64,000 nucleotides of DNA from Eucommia ulmoides (lineage: Eukaryota > Streptophyta > Magnoliopsida > Garryales > Eucommiaceae), in NCBI GenBank assembly GCA_016647705.1, contig CM028338.1:37458676-37522675 (forward strand), written 5' to 3'. The notes beneath the pieces were generated by a model. It ran no database searches. It saw only the letters and a list, made by a program, of their open reading frames with translations, and was not told the origin of the DNA. A program made the translations under genes and the position numbers. Shown here piece by piece: positions 47,648 through 60,500 of this stretch. Position 1 is the first letter of the stretch. Each line of letters opens with the position of its first letter.

Positions 47648-49966
47648 TGTTGGTTTAGTGATCTATCCAAGAGGGTGAGTGAATTGAGTAGTTATAAAAA
47701 TTTAAGGAAGTATTTATCTTTCAACACTTAAAAGATCAAATAATTAATTTAATCTTAAATTAATTATCATTTCTATATAGCAGTGGATAAGTGTTATATA
47801 AACTAGGTACACACTCAAACAATAAAAAATAAATAAAATATGAATGCGGCACTCCTCGATGTATACTGGTTCACCAAGTTACTCTTGGCTAATTCAGTCC
47901 TCCGAGCCCCACGGAGAGTCGCACCCACTAAACCACTAAGATTCCTTTAAACAGGTAGGAACCAAACGTTTACACAATGATTATTTTTACAGGCTCAGAA
48001 TCAACATTTACAATTCCCTTTTCACAAATTAAGGAAGAACCCTTATCTTTTTAACAAGTTAAAGATTAACCCAATTCTTTTGTACTTAGACTAAGAATTA
48101 AATCTCACCAAAATCATTTCAAGTATCATTTTCACTGGTAAAAATGGAATCATTACAAGTCACACAAACTAATTCTATTAAAAAAGAATTAACACTTACC
48201 TCTTTTCACGAAAAAAAGTAACCTAACATTTTTATACCTTAGGTAAATATCAAACCTCAATCTCTTTACCAGAAGATATTGAAACCAAGCTACCCCATAT
48301 TAGATATTCCTAATAATATCTAATCCGCATACAACTCACCAATTAAAATAAATTGATAAGTTTATTCTCACTCGGAGCTTCAAACATCTCAAGTCTATTT
48401 AATCTCAATTAATGTCCCGATAAATACTAGTGATAGAATTAAGTGAGAAATTCAAAATCTGATTATAAGGTAAGTGGTTAGCACAAAATTGAGCATGTAA
48501 TCAGATTATCACCAAAATCATTTTAAAATAATTTTCATGAACTTTAAAGTTTAAAATTATTTTACAACGATCTAGAATCCAAGCAAGCAATAATAATATC
48601 AAATAACAATTAAGAATAAAAGCTTAGAACGATCTCATCAAGATACTACCGAAAGAATGAAAACTAAATCATAGTAAAGCTTAGACCGGTGACAGCAAAA
48701 TTCTCAACAGTTATTCTCAAGAACTTTTCTCAAGAATGATCTCACAATAAACTCTCAGAATAATATCAGAATGATGACTCTCAAAAAGCTCAAGAATTGA
48801 TTTGTTCTTGATAGAATAATGTTTTCATAAGTGAAAAACACAGGTCTATATATATTGATTTGAAACAAGCCCTCTAATGGTTAGTTCCTACAAAATATGA
48901 CATTTAAATGCTCATATAGACCTCATATATTAATATGACTCAATCCTGGTTCAATTCACTTAATTATAACTTTTAAATCTTTCAATTTAGTCCTCAAAAT
49001 ATTTCACATTCTCAAATAAAAAAGATAAGAAGTATTAAATAGACTAAATTAACAAACACTCAAAATAAGTGTATCATATTTATAACGATATCTAAATAAG
49101 AATGATATATCTATAAAATATTCAAATCCCCAGAATATCTCCAAAATATCAGCCAAAAAAGGGTTAGTAACGGCTACTTTTAGATAAAATCCTCGAAATC
49201 CTAAAATCCTGAAACTGCACAGTCGGTTGACCGACCAAACTGCCATCAGCCGACCGATCATTTCAGGTTGTAGCCCAAGCCATTTCCATATGCCAGTCGA
49301 TCGACTGATCTCCTATGGGTCAATTGATCGATCGATTCAAGATGCTCCCCAGGCCATTTTTCGGCCCTGGTCAGTCGACCGATCGATTCAGATAGTTCAC
49401 TTTTAATCCATCGGTTGATCGATCTCTCTTAGTCAGTTGACCGATCGATTCAGAGACTACTTCATTTTCTAGCCTACGCCCATCGGTTGATCGATCCTAC
49501 TTGGTTGATTGACCGATCAGTGCCGAATCAATTTTTCCTTAGTCCATTTCAATTCCAATCTTCAACGTTTTCGATTCTTTAACCAATTTTTTTTCTCGAT
49601 TAACTTAATTGATACTATTAATCAATTTTAAACACTAATATTTTTTAGGTTAATTTTTTTTTTTCAATTTTACATTAGAGCAAATAGGTGAACTAATTAG
49701 AACCCTAATAAAAACATACAAAAATATAAATCATTTTTGTGTCGTGTGTGATCCTAATCGAGATACATTAAGAGTAAAAAATTACTTGAGTTGTTTTTAC
49801 CTAGATTCTTCAAAATCTTCAATCTCTTAATATTCGTCTGTTTGTCTGTCTCTTTACATCCTTAGTAATTACTTTATGGAACTTTTACACTGAAACACTC
49901 AATAAACTCGTTAGTTCCACAAAAAATATCAACACTTAATTGTCCATTAAAATCTTGGGATCAATA
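47648..49966 (-). mobile_element. Family A solo LTR in copia pol, perfect TSD
   Basis: 2319 bp from tgttggtttag to gggatcaata, flanked by aagaa on both sides (47643-47647 and 49967-49971). It carries the same block order as the 13949-16254 LTR and a dense GATCGATC/GGTTGACC patch at 49215-49530. It interrupts copia pol between codons for ...EDIL and GPKIPYL. Confidence 0.92.
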
Positions 49967-50647
49967 AAGAATATCTTCATGTTCTTCTCTTGGACGGAAT
50001 ATATCTTTCTTTATATCAAGAGATGCTATTGGAGAACTCCATGGATATACTTTATCGGTATAAAATTGTTTCAAGACCTTTTCACTAAAATTTGACCGAT
50101 GAAGTAGAATTTCACTTGGTAAATGTTTAATCTGCAAGCTAAAACAAAATTTTATTTTTTTCCAAAATCTTTCATCTCAAATTCAGTCTTTAAATAAGTA
50201 GCAATTTTCTAAAGCTCTTCTGGAGTTCCGAAAATACTTAAACCATCAATGTATATAGGTACAATTGCAAATTACCAAAATATGATTTTTTTTAATGAAG
50301 ACACATGGACATATTGGATTGTTCTAATGTTCTTCTTTTAATAAATATTCATAGTGACAATTATACCACATGCGATCAGATTGTTTCAGCTCGCACAAAA
50401 ATTTTTGTAACTTGATGGAGTACATTTGATGGGTTTTTCATGCTTTAGCCATTTTGTATCATTTGGGGATTTTCATAGAAATGTCATAATCGAAGGATCA
50501 ATATAAAGATACTATGACCACATCCATTAAATGCATATCTAATCCTTTTGTAACCACTAAACTGATTAAAAATCGGAATGTTATTGTATCCATCACTAGA
50601 GAATATGTCTCATTATAGTCAGTGCCATATACCGGTGAAATACCTTG

Positions 50648-51037
50648 TGATATGCCCTAACTGTAAAATCCACACGTATGAATGAAGTATAGTACTCTTT
50701 GAGCAAGTGTCAGCTCTGGAAGAAAATGAAAATAGATTAAAGAGAAAAGAAATAAGAAGAAGAGCAGAGAATTCAAGAGGAAGAACGCAGAGAATTGAGA
50801 GGAAGAAGAAGATTTAGAGGAAGAAGTTCAATCAAATTTTCATTATCCTCATGAACACGAGCTATAGTATTTATAGTTTCACCTAACCTACCAAGCTAAC
50901 AACCCAACAAACCAAACTAACAAAATAATAAACAACTAACAATACCGAACCAACAAAATAACAACCCAAACTAACAAAGGAATCCATGGCAAAAATGGGA
51001 GCCATGAGATGATGATCATCCTGGCAAGGTCGTATCA
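50648..51037 (-). repeat. 3' LTR of the gene-carrying element
   Basis: 390 bp, direct counterpart of 54468-54842, with a short insertion of about 15 bp (ggaagaagaagattta near 50805) relative to it. Confidence 0.9.
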
Positions 51038-51050
51038 TTCCCCCGGTCTT
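51038..51050 (-). promoter_or_regulatory. Polypurine tract of the gene-carrying element
   Basis: Minus strand aagaccgggggaa ends exactly where the LTR begins (tgatacgacc). It sets the element's direction. Confidence 0.85.
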
Positions 51051-51311
51051 AAAAAACCACTTTATCCTCAAGGTGGATATCAGGGTAGGCCCAGCACAGA
51101 AGAGAAACCCACGATTTAGGTAAGCTCATGATAGAATCCATGTGCCGATTTAGTGTGGCGGTAAATTGCGAAGAAAGAGCTCCAAAATGTGCCAATTTAG
51201 GGAGGTGGTCCACAATGACAAAAATGGCAGAGAATCCACACGATGGTGGTGGAGGAGCAACAACTGGTGAGATTGCGGAGGGACAGATTCAGTTGGCTGC
51301 TGCCCAGGGAC

Positions 51312-51434
51312 ATGGTTCTCGTAACCTGAAATCATGGCATTCCATGCGATAAAATTTCGGCGTGGCATTTGGTAAAACAAGTGGCGTGTATCATCAAGCC
51401 TTCCGATTGTCACACAGGCAGTTATGGTAGTAGC
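51312..51434 (-). pseudogene. Captured PPR-protein fragment B
   Basis: The minus strand reads TACVTIGRLDDTRHLFYQMP then RRNFIAWNAMISGYENH. This is one pentatricopeptide repeat of the plant PLS class (ARxLFDxMPxRNxxxWNxMISGY pattern). It is fused in frame to the end of the sacsin-like piece, so the 170-codon frame 51150-51662 is a hybrid of two unrelated genes. PPR proteins bind organellar RNA; a single repeat without transit peptide has no evident function. Confidence 0.8.
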
Positions 51435-52203
51435 CACTTTCTGCTGAAAATCAACTTGGCATTTCAAGAGCATATGAAACAAAGCTTTGGGCAAAGAAAT
51501 AATAGGCATTTCAAGCTGTACAAGAGCTTCTTCAAGTTCCTTACTCTTGGAGAACTCCTGATCGTGAATAAAAGCTTCAATAGGTGAAACCCACTTTCCT
51601 GATTCAATCTTTGAATACAAGACTGGCGAATCACTCATTTTACTGTAAATTTGCTCAACCAATATGTTCCATGGCTCTTCAAAAGAACCAGCTGGCCCAA
51701 GTTTGTTAGGCCAAGCAACTCTTGCACACCAAGCAGTAACTGTGCAAAACTAGGAGCCACAACGTCTTCTAGAAGAAGCCTATTCCAGATAGAATGTATT
51801 CTTCCAGTTCTATCCATATCAGCTCCATACCAAGTACCACGATGGTTCGATGAAATCTCAAAATATCCATTAATTTGCACAATCATTCCAGTTCTTATAG
51901 GTAGAGGGAGGAAACAGAATGCTTGGCCTAGCTTAAGAACATCATCATGGGATGAATCCGATATGCATGCAGCAACTGATGCCCATGGCAGCAAGTGAAG
52001 ATCAAAATCTTTGGATGTAGTTGCAGCGAAAGATCCTATTCTACTGGATGTTGATGCCATCGTTTGAATTACATAAAAAGTATCAATTCTTTTCTGGGAG
52101 TGGTTCTCGTTTACTACCTCACTCAAGAAGTCCAATGAAAAGCAATCCATTTCAAAACCAGAAGAAATTGTTGACTTTGATAATCTAAGAAGTGCTTGCC
52201 ATG
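51435..52203 (-). pseudogene. Captured sacsin-like gene fragment
   Basis: The minus strand reads WQALLRLSKSTISSGFEMDC, DTFYVIQTMASTSSRIGSFA, LPWASVAACISDS, FLPLPIRTGMIVQINGYFEI, GTWYGADMDRTGRIHSIWNR and LLLEDVVAPSF. After a frame change near 51650-51700 it continues GSFEEPWNILVEQIYSKM and SPVLYSKIESGKWVSP. From memory this matches the repeated HSP90-like region of the very large plant sacsin homologue (At5g23110 type). Only about 255 residues of a protein several thousand residues long are present, apparently from one exon. Confidence 0.7.
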
Positions 52204-52728
52204 CTAAACTGTAACTTCATTTGCAGATTGCACTGCGCATGAATACATCTTCTTAACCTCATATAACAATCCAAGAATCCAATCTAATCCAGCATTTCCA
52301 CAAAACCTCCATAAAAACACACCAAAACCAACTGTGTTAAAACGCACCCTTCTTGCAATCATTTCATCAAACACCTTGTGGGCGACTTTGATGTTCCATC
52401 TGATGCAGTTGCCATGAATGATGGTGTTGATTGTTACTGCATTTAGCGTAAACCCTAAATTCTCCATGTAGCTGTTATGGGCATTTGCTAATCCATGGAA
52501 CAGTTCCTTGTTTGTCGTGACTCCGGAGGTGATTACTCTCTTTATGAGCTGTACGGCGGGTTTCGGGGACTGAGAGCGAGAAACGATGGCAATTGAGAGG
52601 GGATGGCGATTGAGAGCAACATCCCAGTTGCATTTTCTATGGGAGCTAAGCAAGATTAACCACCAAAACCCCAAATCGACGGGTGCCACTCTCCCCATTG
52701 CACTGCCCCCAAAATCAGCAACCAACAT
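52204..52728 (-). pseudogene. Captured PPR-protein fragment A
   Basis: A 174-codon frame. The first 80 residues are not repeat-like (AVQLIKRVITSGVTTNKELF resembles the N-terminal part of P-class PPR genes). Then come about two P-class repeats: FTLNAVTINTIIHGNCIRWN, IKVAHKVFDEMIARRVRFNT, VGFGVFLWRFCGNAGL. Several consensus positions are altered (NTIIHGNC for NTLIHGLC), consistent with decay. It ends in EVTV-stop where the sacsin-like piece starts. Confidence 0.75.
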
Positions 52729-52770
52729 GTCCTTCTCACGGTGGGATTCATAAAGGACCTTGAAACTAGC

Positions 52771-53681
52771 TGTTGTTGCATAAAATAAATAAAGAACGAG
52801 TTTACCAAAATTTTTTGGGATGAGTCGCGGACTAGGTCGCTCTTTTTAAGACGTTTCGCGGCTCTGCCCAAGAACGTGCAAGCAGTGTATCAACCCCGTC
52901 GTCCCTAGGATAAAACAGTCCATAATTCTCTTCTGTCTAGGACGTTCTTTGCACTGTAGAAGTCCCGAAAACCAAACACCCCCACACACTGTTCGCAAAA
53001 CGAACAAACTGCTCGGAAACCAAAATCGGACAGATTAAACAGTACCGGAACAGATCGGAACAATTCCGGAAGATGAAACCGAAAATATTTCGGAACAGAA
53101 ACTGTTTCGGAACAGAAACAGAAACAAAATCGGAACAGAAACAAAAAACCGGAACAGAAACAAAGCCGAAACAGTGCAGAAATAGAACACTGTTTTCGTT
53201 TTCTCTTCTGTGTCTGAAAATGAGGAAAAATTAACACTATTTATAGGAGAAAGAAAATAAAAAAAAAAAAAACGTTTGAATCCCTTTTGTTTAAAACCTA
53301 AATTAAAAAAAACGTTTTAAACAATTAAAATATTAAAACGTTCACTTGAAACGTTTTTTTTCCAACGGTTCAAACGTTTAAATAAATTTTTTCTAAAAAA
53401 TAAATAAGTGTCACCTCATCACTCGACTCGGCACGGCCGGACGGACGGCGGCGGCGGCGCGCGCGTGTGTGGTAAACCGATAGGGATGTAACTCCTCTCC
53501 CCTCCACAAAATGTGGGTACCCCTTGGGACACACCCCAAGTGTCTCACATACCCCTAGATATCCACTTTAATTTTATCTCTCCCAACCAATGTGGGACAA
53601 AAGATTTTGAGGAAAAAATCAATTTGACACATTTGGTACTTTCTATTCTAAAAATTAAATTAAAATTCATTTGTTTCAACA
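52771..53681 (-). mobile_element. Solo LTR (911 bp) nested in the gene-carrying element
   Basis: TG at 52771 and caaca at 53681, flanked by ctagc on both sides (52766-52770 and 53682-53686). On the minus strand it begins tgttgaaacaaatg, has a TATA-like tcctataaatagtg (53237-53250), GC-rich cgcgcgccgccgccgcc (near 53455), and reiterated gttccgaaacagtttctg (53020-53180). It is unrelated to family A. Confidence 0.88.
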
Positions 53682-53686
53682 CTAGC

Positions 53687-54464
53687 GGACATCACACCTT
53701 CGCCAAGAGTGATGTTATCGATCCTCTTCTCCCAACCCTGATTGTAATTCAAAGCCTTGACGCTAGGATCGAGTGTTGCAAGCGTACCGACGATTCTGGT
53801 ATTGATTAAGCTGTCAAGACTCAATCCAACACTTGGTGACGGCTTGAAAGTCGACACTATTATCGTCGTCATTTCAGAGGCTGTAACAGTACTATTGGTC
53901 GGTATTTGCCCCGGAGTGGTATCGGAACCGCCTGAATGTCTGTCAGCTGGAGGTGGCGGTGGTTGTAGTGGTGGAACATGAACAGGGGAATTTTGCTGAA
54001 CAGGGCTACTGATTCTTGTTGGGGAAGGAGATTTTTTGATTGGAGATATTTGAAATTTTTGGAGATGCATGTTGGCTGCTAATGGAATCTCTTGGTGGGT
54101 GATGTAAAATTTGATGTGAAGCATTTGATAATCACGGTGAACAGTCGGTTGTTCTGCTCGAATGTCTTACCGGAGATGGTGAATTTCGACGGGAAGCTTT
54201 TGATGATGGAGGCGATAAAGCAGAGGTTCTTTTTGGATCTCCTTCCGATAAGGATGAAATCGACGGTGAACGGGATGGAATATTCTGTCCGTTGACGAGT
54301 TGGGACAGGAAAATAAGTTGAGGTGGCGGCGATGGCGGACCAGAATTGCTCGTCAAACCCCCAGAAGAACCCTGAATTTGGGATTGTAGAACTTTGGTCT
54401 GAGCCTGGATAGCAATGGTATGATCCTCGATCTTAGTCTGGATCAATTTCAGAATCGCGAGCAC
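53687..54464 (-). pseudogene. Pro/Ser-rich ORF in the gag position
   Basis: Just inside the 5' LTR the minus strand reads LAILKLIQTKIEDHTIAIQA (a probable short coiled coil), then Ser/Pro-rich sequence to a frame change near 54130, continuing SPIKKSPSPTRISSPVQQ and PPPPPADRHSGG. It sits where gag starts in LTR elements, but no gag core or zinc knuckle is visible. It could be gag remnant or another captured piece. Confidence 0.4.
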
Positions 54465-54467
54465 CGA

Positions 54468-54842
54468 TGATATGCCCTAACTGCAAAATCCACACACGTT
54501 AGAATGGCGTGTAGCACTCTTCGAGTGAGTGTTAGCTCCGGAAGAAAATGAAAAGAGATAAAAGAGAGAAGAAATAAGAAGAAGAGTAGAGAATTCAAGA
54601 GGAAGAACGCAGAGAATTGAGAGGAAGAAGTTCAACCAAATTCTCAGTATCCTCCTGAACACAAGAATTATAGTATTTATAGCTTCACCTAACCTACCGA
54701 GCTAACAACCCAACAAACTAAACTAACAAAATAACAAACAACTAACAATACCAAAACAACAAAATAACAACCCAAACTAACAAAGAAATCCATGGCAAAA
54801 ATGGGAGCCATGAAATGATTATCATCCTAGCAGGTCGTATCA
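54468..54842 (-). repeat. 5' LTR of the gene-carrying element
   Basis: 375 bp, tgatatgccctaactgc to ggtcgtatca. It matches 50648-51037 along its whole length. Confidence 0.9.
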
Positions 54843-54965
54843 CCTTGTGCTACAAATTTTATTTTGTATCACACAACTTCATTTGATGTTTTCGAACAAA
54901 TACCCATTTATATCCTACAAGATTGACATCTTCAGTTGTCTGGACTACAGGTCCAAAAAATTCAC

Positions 54966-55410
54966 GTTTTGTTTTTAGTGTTAGTTTTGATTTTTTATAA
55001 AATTAAAATTTTTTAAATAGTTTCGCGATTTCGCAATTTTGACTTTGACTTTATATAAATTTAAATAATTCGATTTTAAAACTGTTTAAAAAAAAAAATC
55101 GGTGGTTTCGATTACAATTTTAGTTTGGTATATGTCTAACGATTTTGATTTTAATTTTATATGAAATCGGACTGAAATCAAACTATTGACATCCCCATAA
55201 ATAGTCATTATATTTCTTCCTTCATTTTATTTGTTTTGTTGTATTCCATTCCATTTAATCAAACCAGCACTTTGTAAATTAAATTACACCATGATTCCGA
55301 ACAATTACTAAATTAGAAAATGGGAAATATCTAATCCCGAACATTTGACAAAATGGATAGCCTTTGTACTTGGATCACAATTGGGTGACAAACTTAACCG
55401 CCATACTTAC
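54966..55410. other. AT-rich spacer
   Basis: Several nattttgattt-type phrases (54975-55180) give a low-complexity repeat of the ttcgattt kind. No gene seen. Confidence 0.4.
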
Positions 55411-55563
55411 GGCTTTATATATATATATGTAGACCTCCAACAACCTTTTGAATTTCGATCTTCAGTTCGGAAGATTCATTCAGCTGAGAAGGTGTTGTTC
55501 GAGCCAAAGACTTCCGCTGCCCACCGCCCCCTTTTTCCATGGCTGCCTACAGTCGGAAATTGG
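55411..55563 (+). promoter_or_regulatory. Putative promoter and 5' exon of the helicase pseudogene
   Basis: A TATA-like tttatatatatatatg (55414-55429) is followed by exon-like sequence with a GT donor (ttg|gtacga) at 55563/55564. A small ATG frame (MAAYSRKL) precedes the donor. If spliced to 56980 it would form a leader exon; this is inference from spacing. Confidence 0.35.
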
Positions 55564-56057
55564 TACGACCTTCTCGTCTTTCATGTCGTCTCCTGATTTC
55601 CGCTGCTTAAATTCGCATTTTTTACTACCTTTGATGAAATTTCGAGTGGATTTTGTGGCTTATCAGAATATTTTCCGAAATATAATTTGCATGTTTGATG
55701 CTTATGATTCTTATTAATCAGTGGGTTAATCCCCAAAACAAATTTCCGGATATTGCCTGGTTTTCCTATTCGTTGCTTCCGCGTTTGACCTGACGCTCAT
55801 TAGGTGTTCGAACAAAGTCCTGTACGGGAAACCCTAGCTTTATTTTCAAGAATTTGGTGTTTCTCGACCTGATTGCTTTGTCCCAATTGAACTAACGGGC
55901 AATTATATCAACGAAATAATGTTGAATTTGTATTTGATATTATGGTTGAAATCAATCAGAATATTGATAAAGACGAAAAATAAGTTGGCAAAGACTAAGA
56001 CCCGGGTGACGTAATTAAGCAATTAAAACTGAATACATTAAGTATTTATCAAATTAT

Positions 56058-56475
56058 TAAGTGCGTTTGATAATAAAATTAAGCAATCATTTAAAAAATT
56101 GTTCAAAATGTTAAATGATGTGTGATTCACTTAATTTTTAGCACTTATCATTTAATATTATAGAATATTTAATTATTACAACCAACATTTTATACCAATA
56201 TTGTAAAATTTTACAAAAAAAAAAAAAATTATATACAAAAAATTATAGATGGCGAAAATATTAAATTGAGAAAAAATAGAGAGAGAAAGTTGTAGAGAGA
56301 ATATTTTTAAAAAATAAAGTTGTAAAAATTATTTTAGGAATAAAAATTTGTACAAAAATTATTATTTTTAAGTTAAAAGTATTAAAAAATTGAATAGTTA
56401 ATATATTCCACATTTAATAAATTCAATACTTATAATTTCAGTACATAAAATTTAAGCGGTTATCAAACATGGCCT
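56058..56475. mobile_element. MITE in the presumed first intron
   Basis: Inverted ends gtgcgtttgataataaaatt and, reversed at the right, gccatgtttgataaccgc. The interior is AT-rich. TSD unclear. Confidence 0.5.
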
Positions 56476-56841
56476 AAGACACCATTTGGTAACCCTTTCT
56501 TTTAAGTATTAATTTGATTTTAAGCAAAAAAAAAAAAAAAAAACAAGTACTCGATTTAAAAAAGTAGCGATTAGATTGCGCTTACAAAAATAGTTTCAAA
56601 AATAAAATAGTAAAAATCACATTTTAAGTGTTTTTGTTGATTAAAAAAAAGTTTTTTTTGTTTCGACATCGATGAATTAGGACCTCTCAACCGAAGATTT
56701 TTATAGTAGTGATGGCACTAAGATATCCCTATTGAACACACTTTTTATTGTTTGACTTTTGTTTTAAAGTACAAATGCTTTTCTGTCAAATTGGTTTTTT
56801 GATTTTAAATACTTAAAAAAAGGTCGCCAAATGGGGCCTAA
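56476..56841. mobile_element. Second MITE, adjacent
   Basis: Ends are gacaccatttggtaaccc and, reversed, ggccccatttggcgacc, with internal symmetry cttttaagtatt / aatacttaaaaa. It abuts the MITE at 56058-56475. Confidence 0.55.
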
Positions 56842-56985
56842 AAGATAAATTTCCTCCAAAACAAAACAAAAATGTAAAAAACAAAGCAATACAATATAAT
56901 AAGAATCCTTCTTTTTGTGCATCATTTTGTTTTTCTCTCATATCTATTAGTATCTAAAAATTGAAATTTCCTTCCGGTCAAGCAA

Positions 56986-59294
<2,309 letters not shown>

Positions 59295-59471
59295 GGTACG
59301 ATCCTTTTTGTTATTGATGTAGTTTTGGAGTATTTTTATGCAAAATGTTGAAATCATCTGTTTCTTTGTACTTGTTTCTTTCTTTATGTGATCTTATTTT
59401 GTGGTACTTTCTAGGAATGCGTTTTAATGTGATATTTAACAATGTATTTTGGAGGGTAGCCCCAACTTAAA

Positions 59472-59640
59472 ATTTCAAATAATATAGGCACCATTAGACC
59501 AGCAAATGTGAAAAAACACATCAAAACAACACCACCACCACCACTATGATATTATTTCAAATAATATAGGCACCATTAGACCAGCAAATGTGAAAAAACA
59601 CATCAAAACACCACCACCACCACCACTATGATATTATTTC
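59472..59640. repeat. Tandem pair of 82-bp units
   Basis: Copies at 59472-59553 and 59554-59635 are nearly identical (atttcaaataatataggcac to ccaccaccactatgatatt). They lie about 180 bp downstream of the helicase pseudogene. Confidence 0.9.
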
Positions 59641-60300
59641 ATGCCAATAACACGACATGACACGGATATGGCGACACCATAATCTCTCAAAAATCCCGAA
59701 ACAAGCATAGTGGGAACACGTTAATGAATAAACATATATTTTTATCTATGTTAGCCTAATTAACGATAGATATTTGCTATTAAGCAAATTCATTCAACAA
59801 AAACAATTAAACTAATAATCATAAATTTTCAAAGTTCAAACCAACATTCACGTTTAAAAAATTCCCATAAACAAAAGCAAGAAAGACCAAAAAAAAAAAA
59901 AAAAATCACTCTAAATCGATTGGTTGATTATCATCTTCACACGTTTCTCCAATTGTTAAAGACACATTTAATAGGATTATTTAGTATCAAATAATAAAAT
60001 ACACCCCTTATGTAATTATAGTTAATAAAAGATTATAAAACTGCCCCCCCCCCCCCCCCCCCCGAAAAAAAAAAACACGGCATGGGCTTCCGAAATGTCC
60101 GGCACGTTCATTTCGCATGTTGGTGCCGTGTCGAAATCCAAAATAAAAAATAAAAAAATTGGACACGCCTCGACATGTGTCAGACACGTGTCGGCTGTGT
60201 CTCGATGTCCGACACATGTCGGATTCCGACACTCACCCGGTTGCTTCCTAGCAATAATACCATTTCAAATAAAAAATATTTTTATAAATCCAACTTGATC
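59641..60300. other. Intergenic with GTGTCGGACAC-type short palindromes and a C20 run
   Basis: 60085-60235 is rich in tgtgtcagacacgtgtcgg and tccgacacatgtcgg variants. A weaker counterpart lies near 59652-59680 (cgacatgacacggatatggc), perhaps the two ends of a degraded transposon. 60044-60063 is C20. Confidence 0.45.
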
Positions 60301-60500
60301 TCTCTCTCTATCCTCCATCCGCCGCATCTTTCTTTCTTCCTCCTCTTTCGGCCTCCTCCTTCTCTCTCTCCCTCCTCCGCTGCCTCTCTCTCTCTCTCTC
60401 TCAACCGTCACCTCTCCCCTGCTCATCTCCCCCTCCCCTTCCTCTTTCTCTCTACACTGTGGGTGCCGTTGTTACCATTGGGTTGAGGTTCCAATGGAGT
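60301..60500 (+). repeat. CT-rich region
   Basis: Long tctctctc / cctcctcc stretches resemble a plant 5' leader, but no supported coding exon follows. Confidence 0.5.

Larger units (their letters stand above)
50648..54842 (-). mobile_element. LTR retrotransposon carrying three host gene fragments
   Basis: Two direct LTRs (50648-51037 and 54468-54842) share tgatatgccctaactg at one end and ggtcgtatca at the other. The exact 5-bp TSD ccttg lies at 50643-50647 and 54843-54847. The minus strand has a PPT (aagaccgggggaa) abutting the left LTR, so the right LTR is 5'. LTR size and PPT fit small gypsy-type elements, but no RT or integrase is left to classify it. Between the LTRs, in transcription order: a proline-rich gag-position ORF (53687-54464), a PPR fragment (52204-52728), a sacsin-like fragment (51435-52203) and a second PPR fragment (51312-51434), all on the same strand. 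A 911-bp solo LTR is nested at 52771-53681. All captured pieces have lost proper ends and contain frame changes. Confidence 0.9.
46915..54965 (-). pseudogene. Old copia pol remnant (RT/RNase H), three times interrupted
   Basis: Minus-strand reading, high to low: FFGPVVQTTEDVNLVGYKWV (about 54850-54960), then after the insertion 50648-54842 the RT continues with ISPVYGTDYNETYSLVMD (about 50650), LMDVV, MYSIKLQ, ICPCVFIKK, the YVDD box mutated to YIDG (50242-50253) and FSLQIKHLP. After the solo LTR 47648-49966 it resumes with GPKIPYLSAIGALMYLAICA, then GIKHILRYLRGTIDLGLF and the RNase H part (about 47000-47330, SSNHTEILVMHESSRECVW). It ends near 46915. The frame rejoins exactly at both insertion points when one TSD copy is counted. 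Loss of the catalytic Asp and several stops show it was dead or has since decayed. The element's own LTRs were not found. Confidence 0.9.

Noticed and set aside
52905..53237. 110-codon Phe/Cys-rich minus ORF
   Set aside because: It lies wholly inside the solo LTR 52771-53681 and reflects its gttccg/tttctg repeats.
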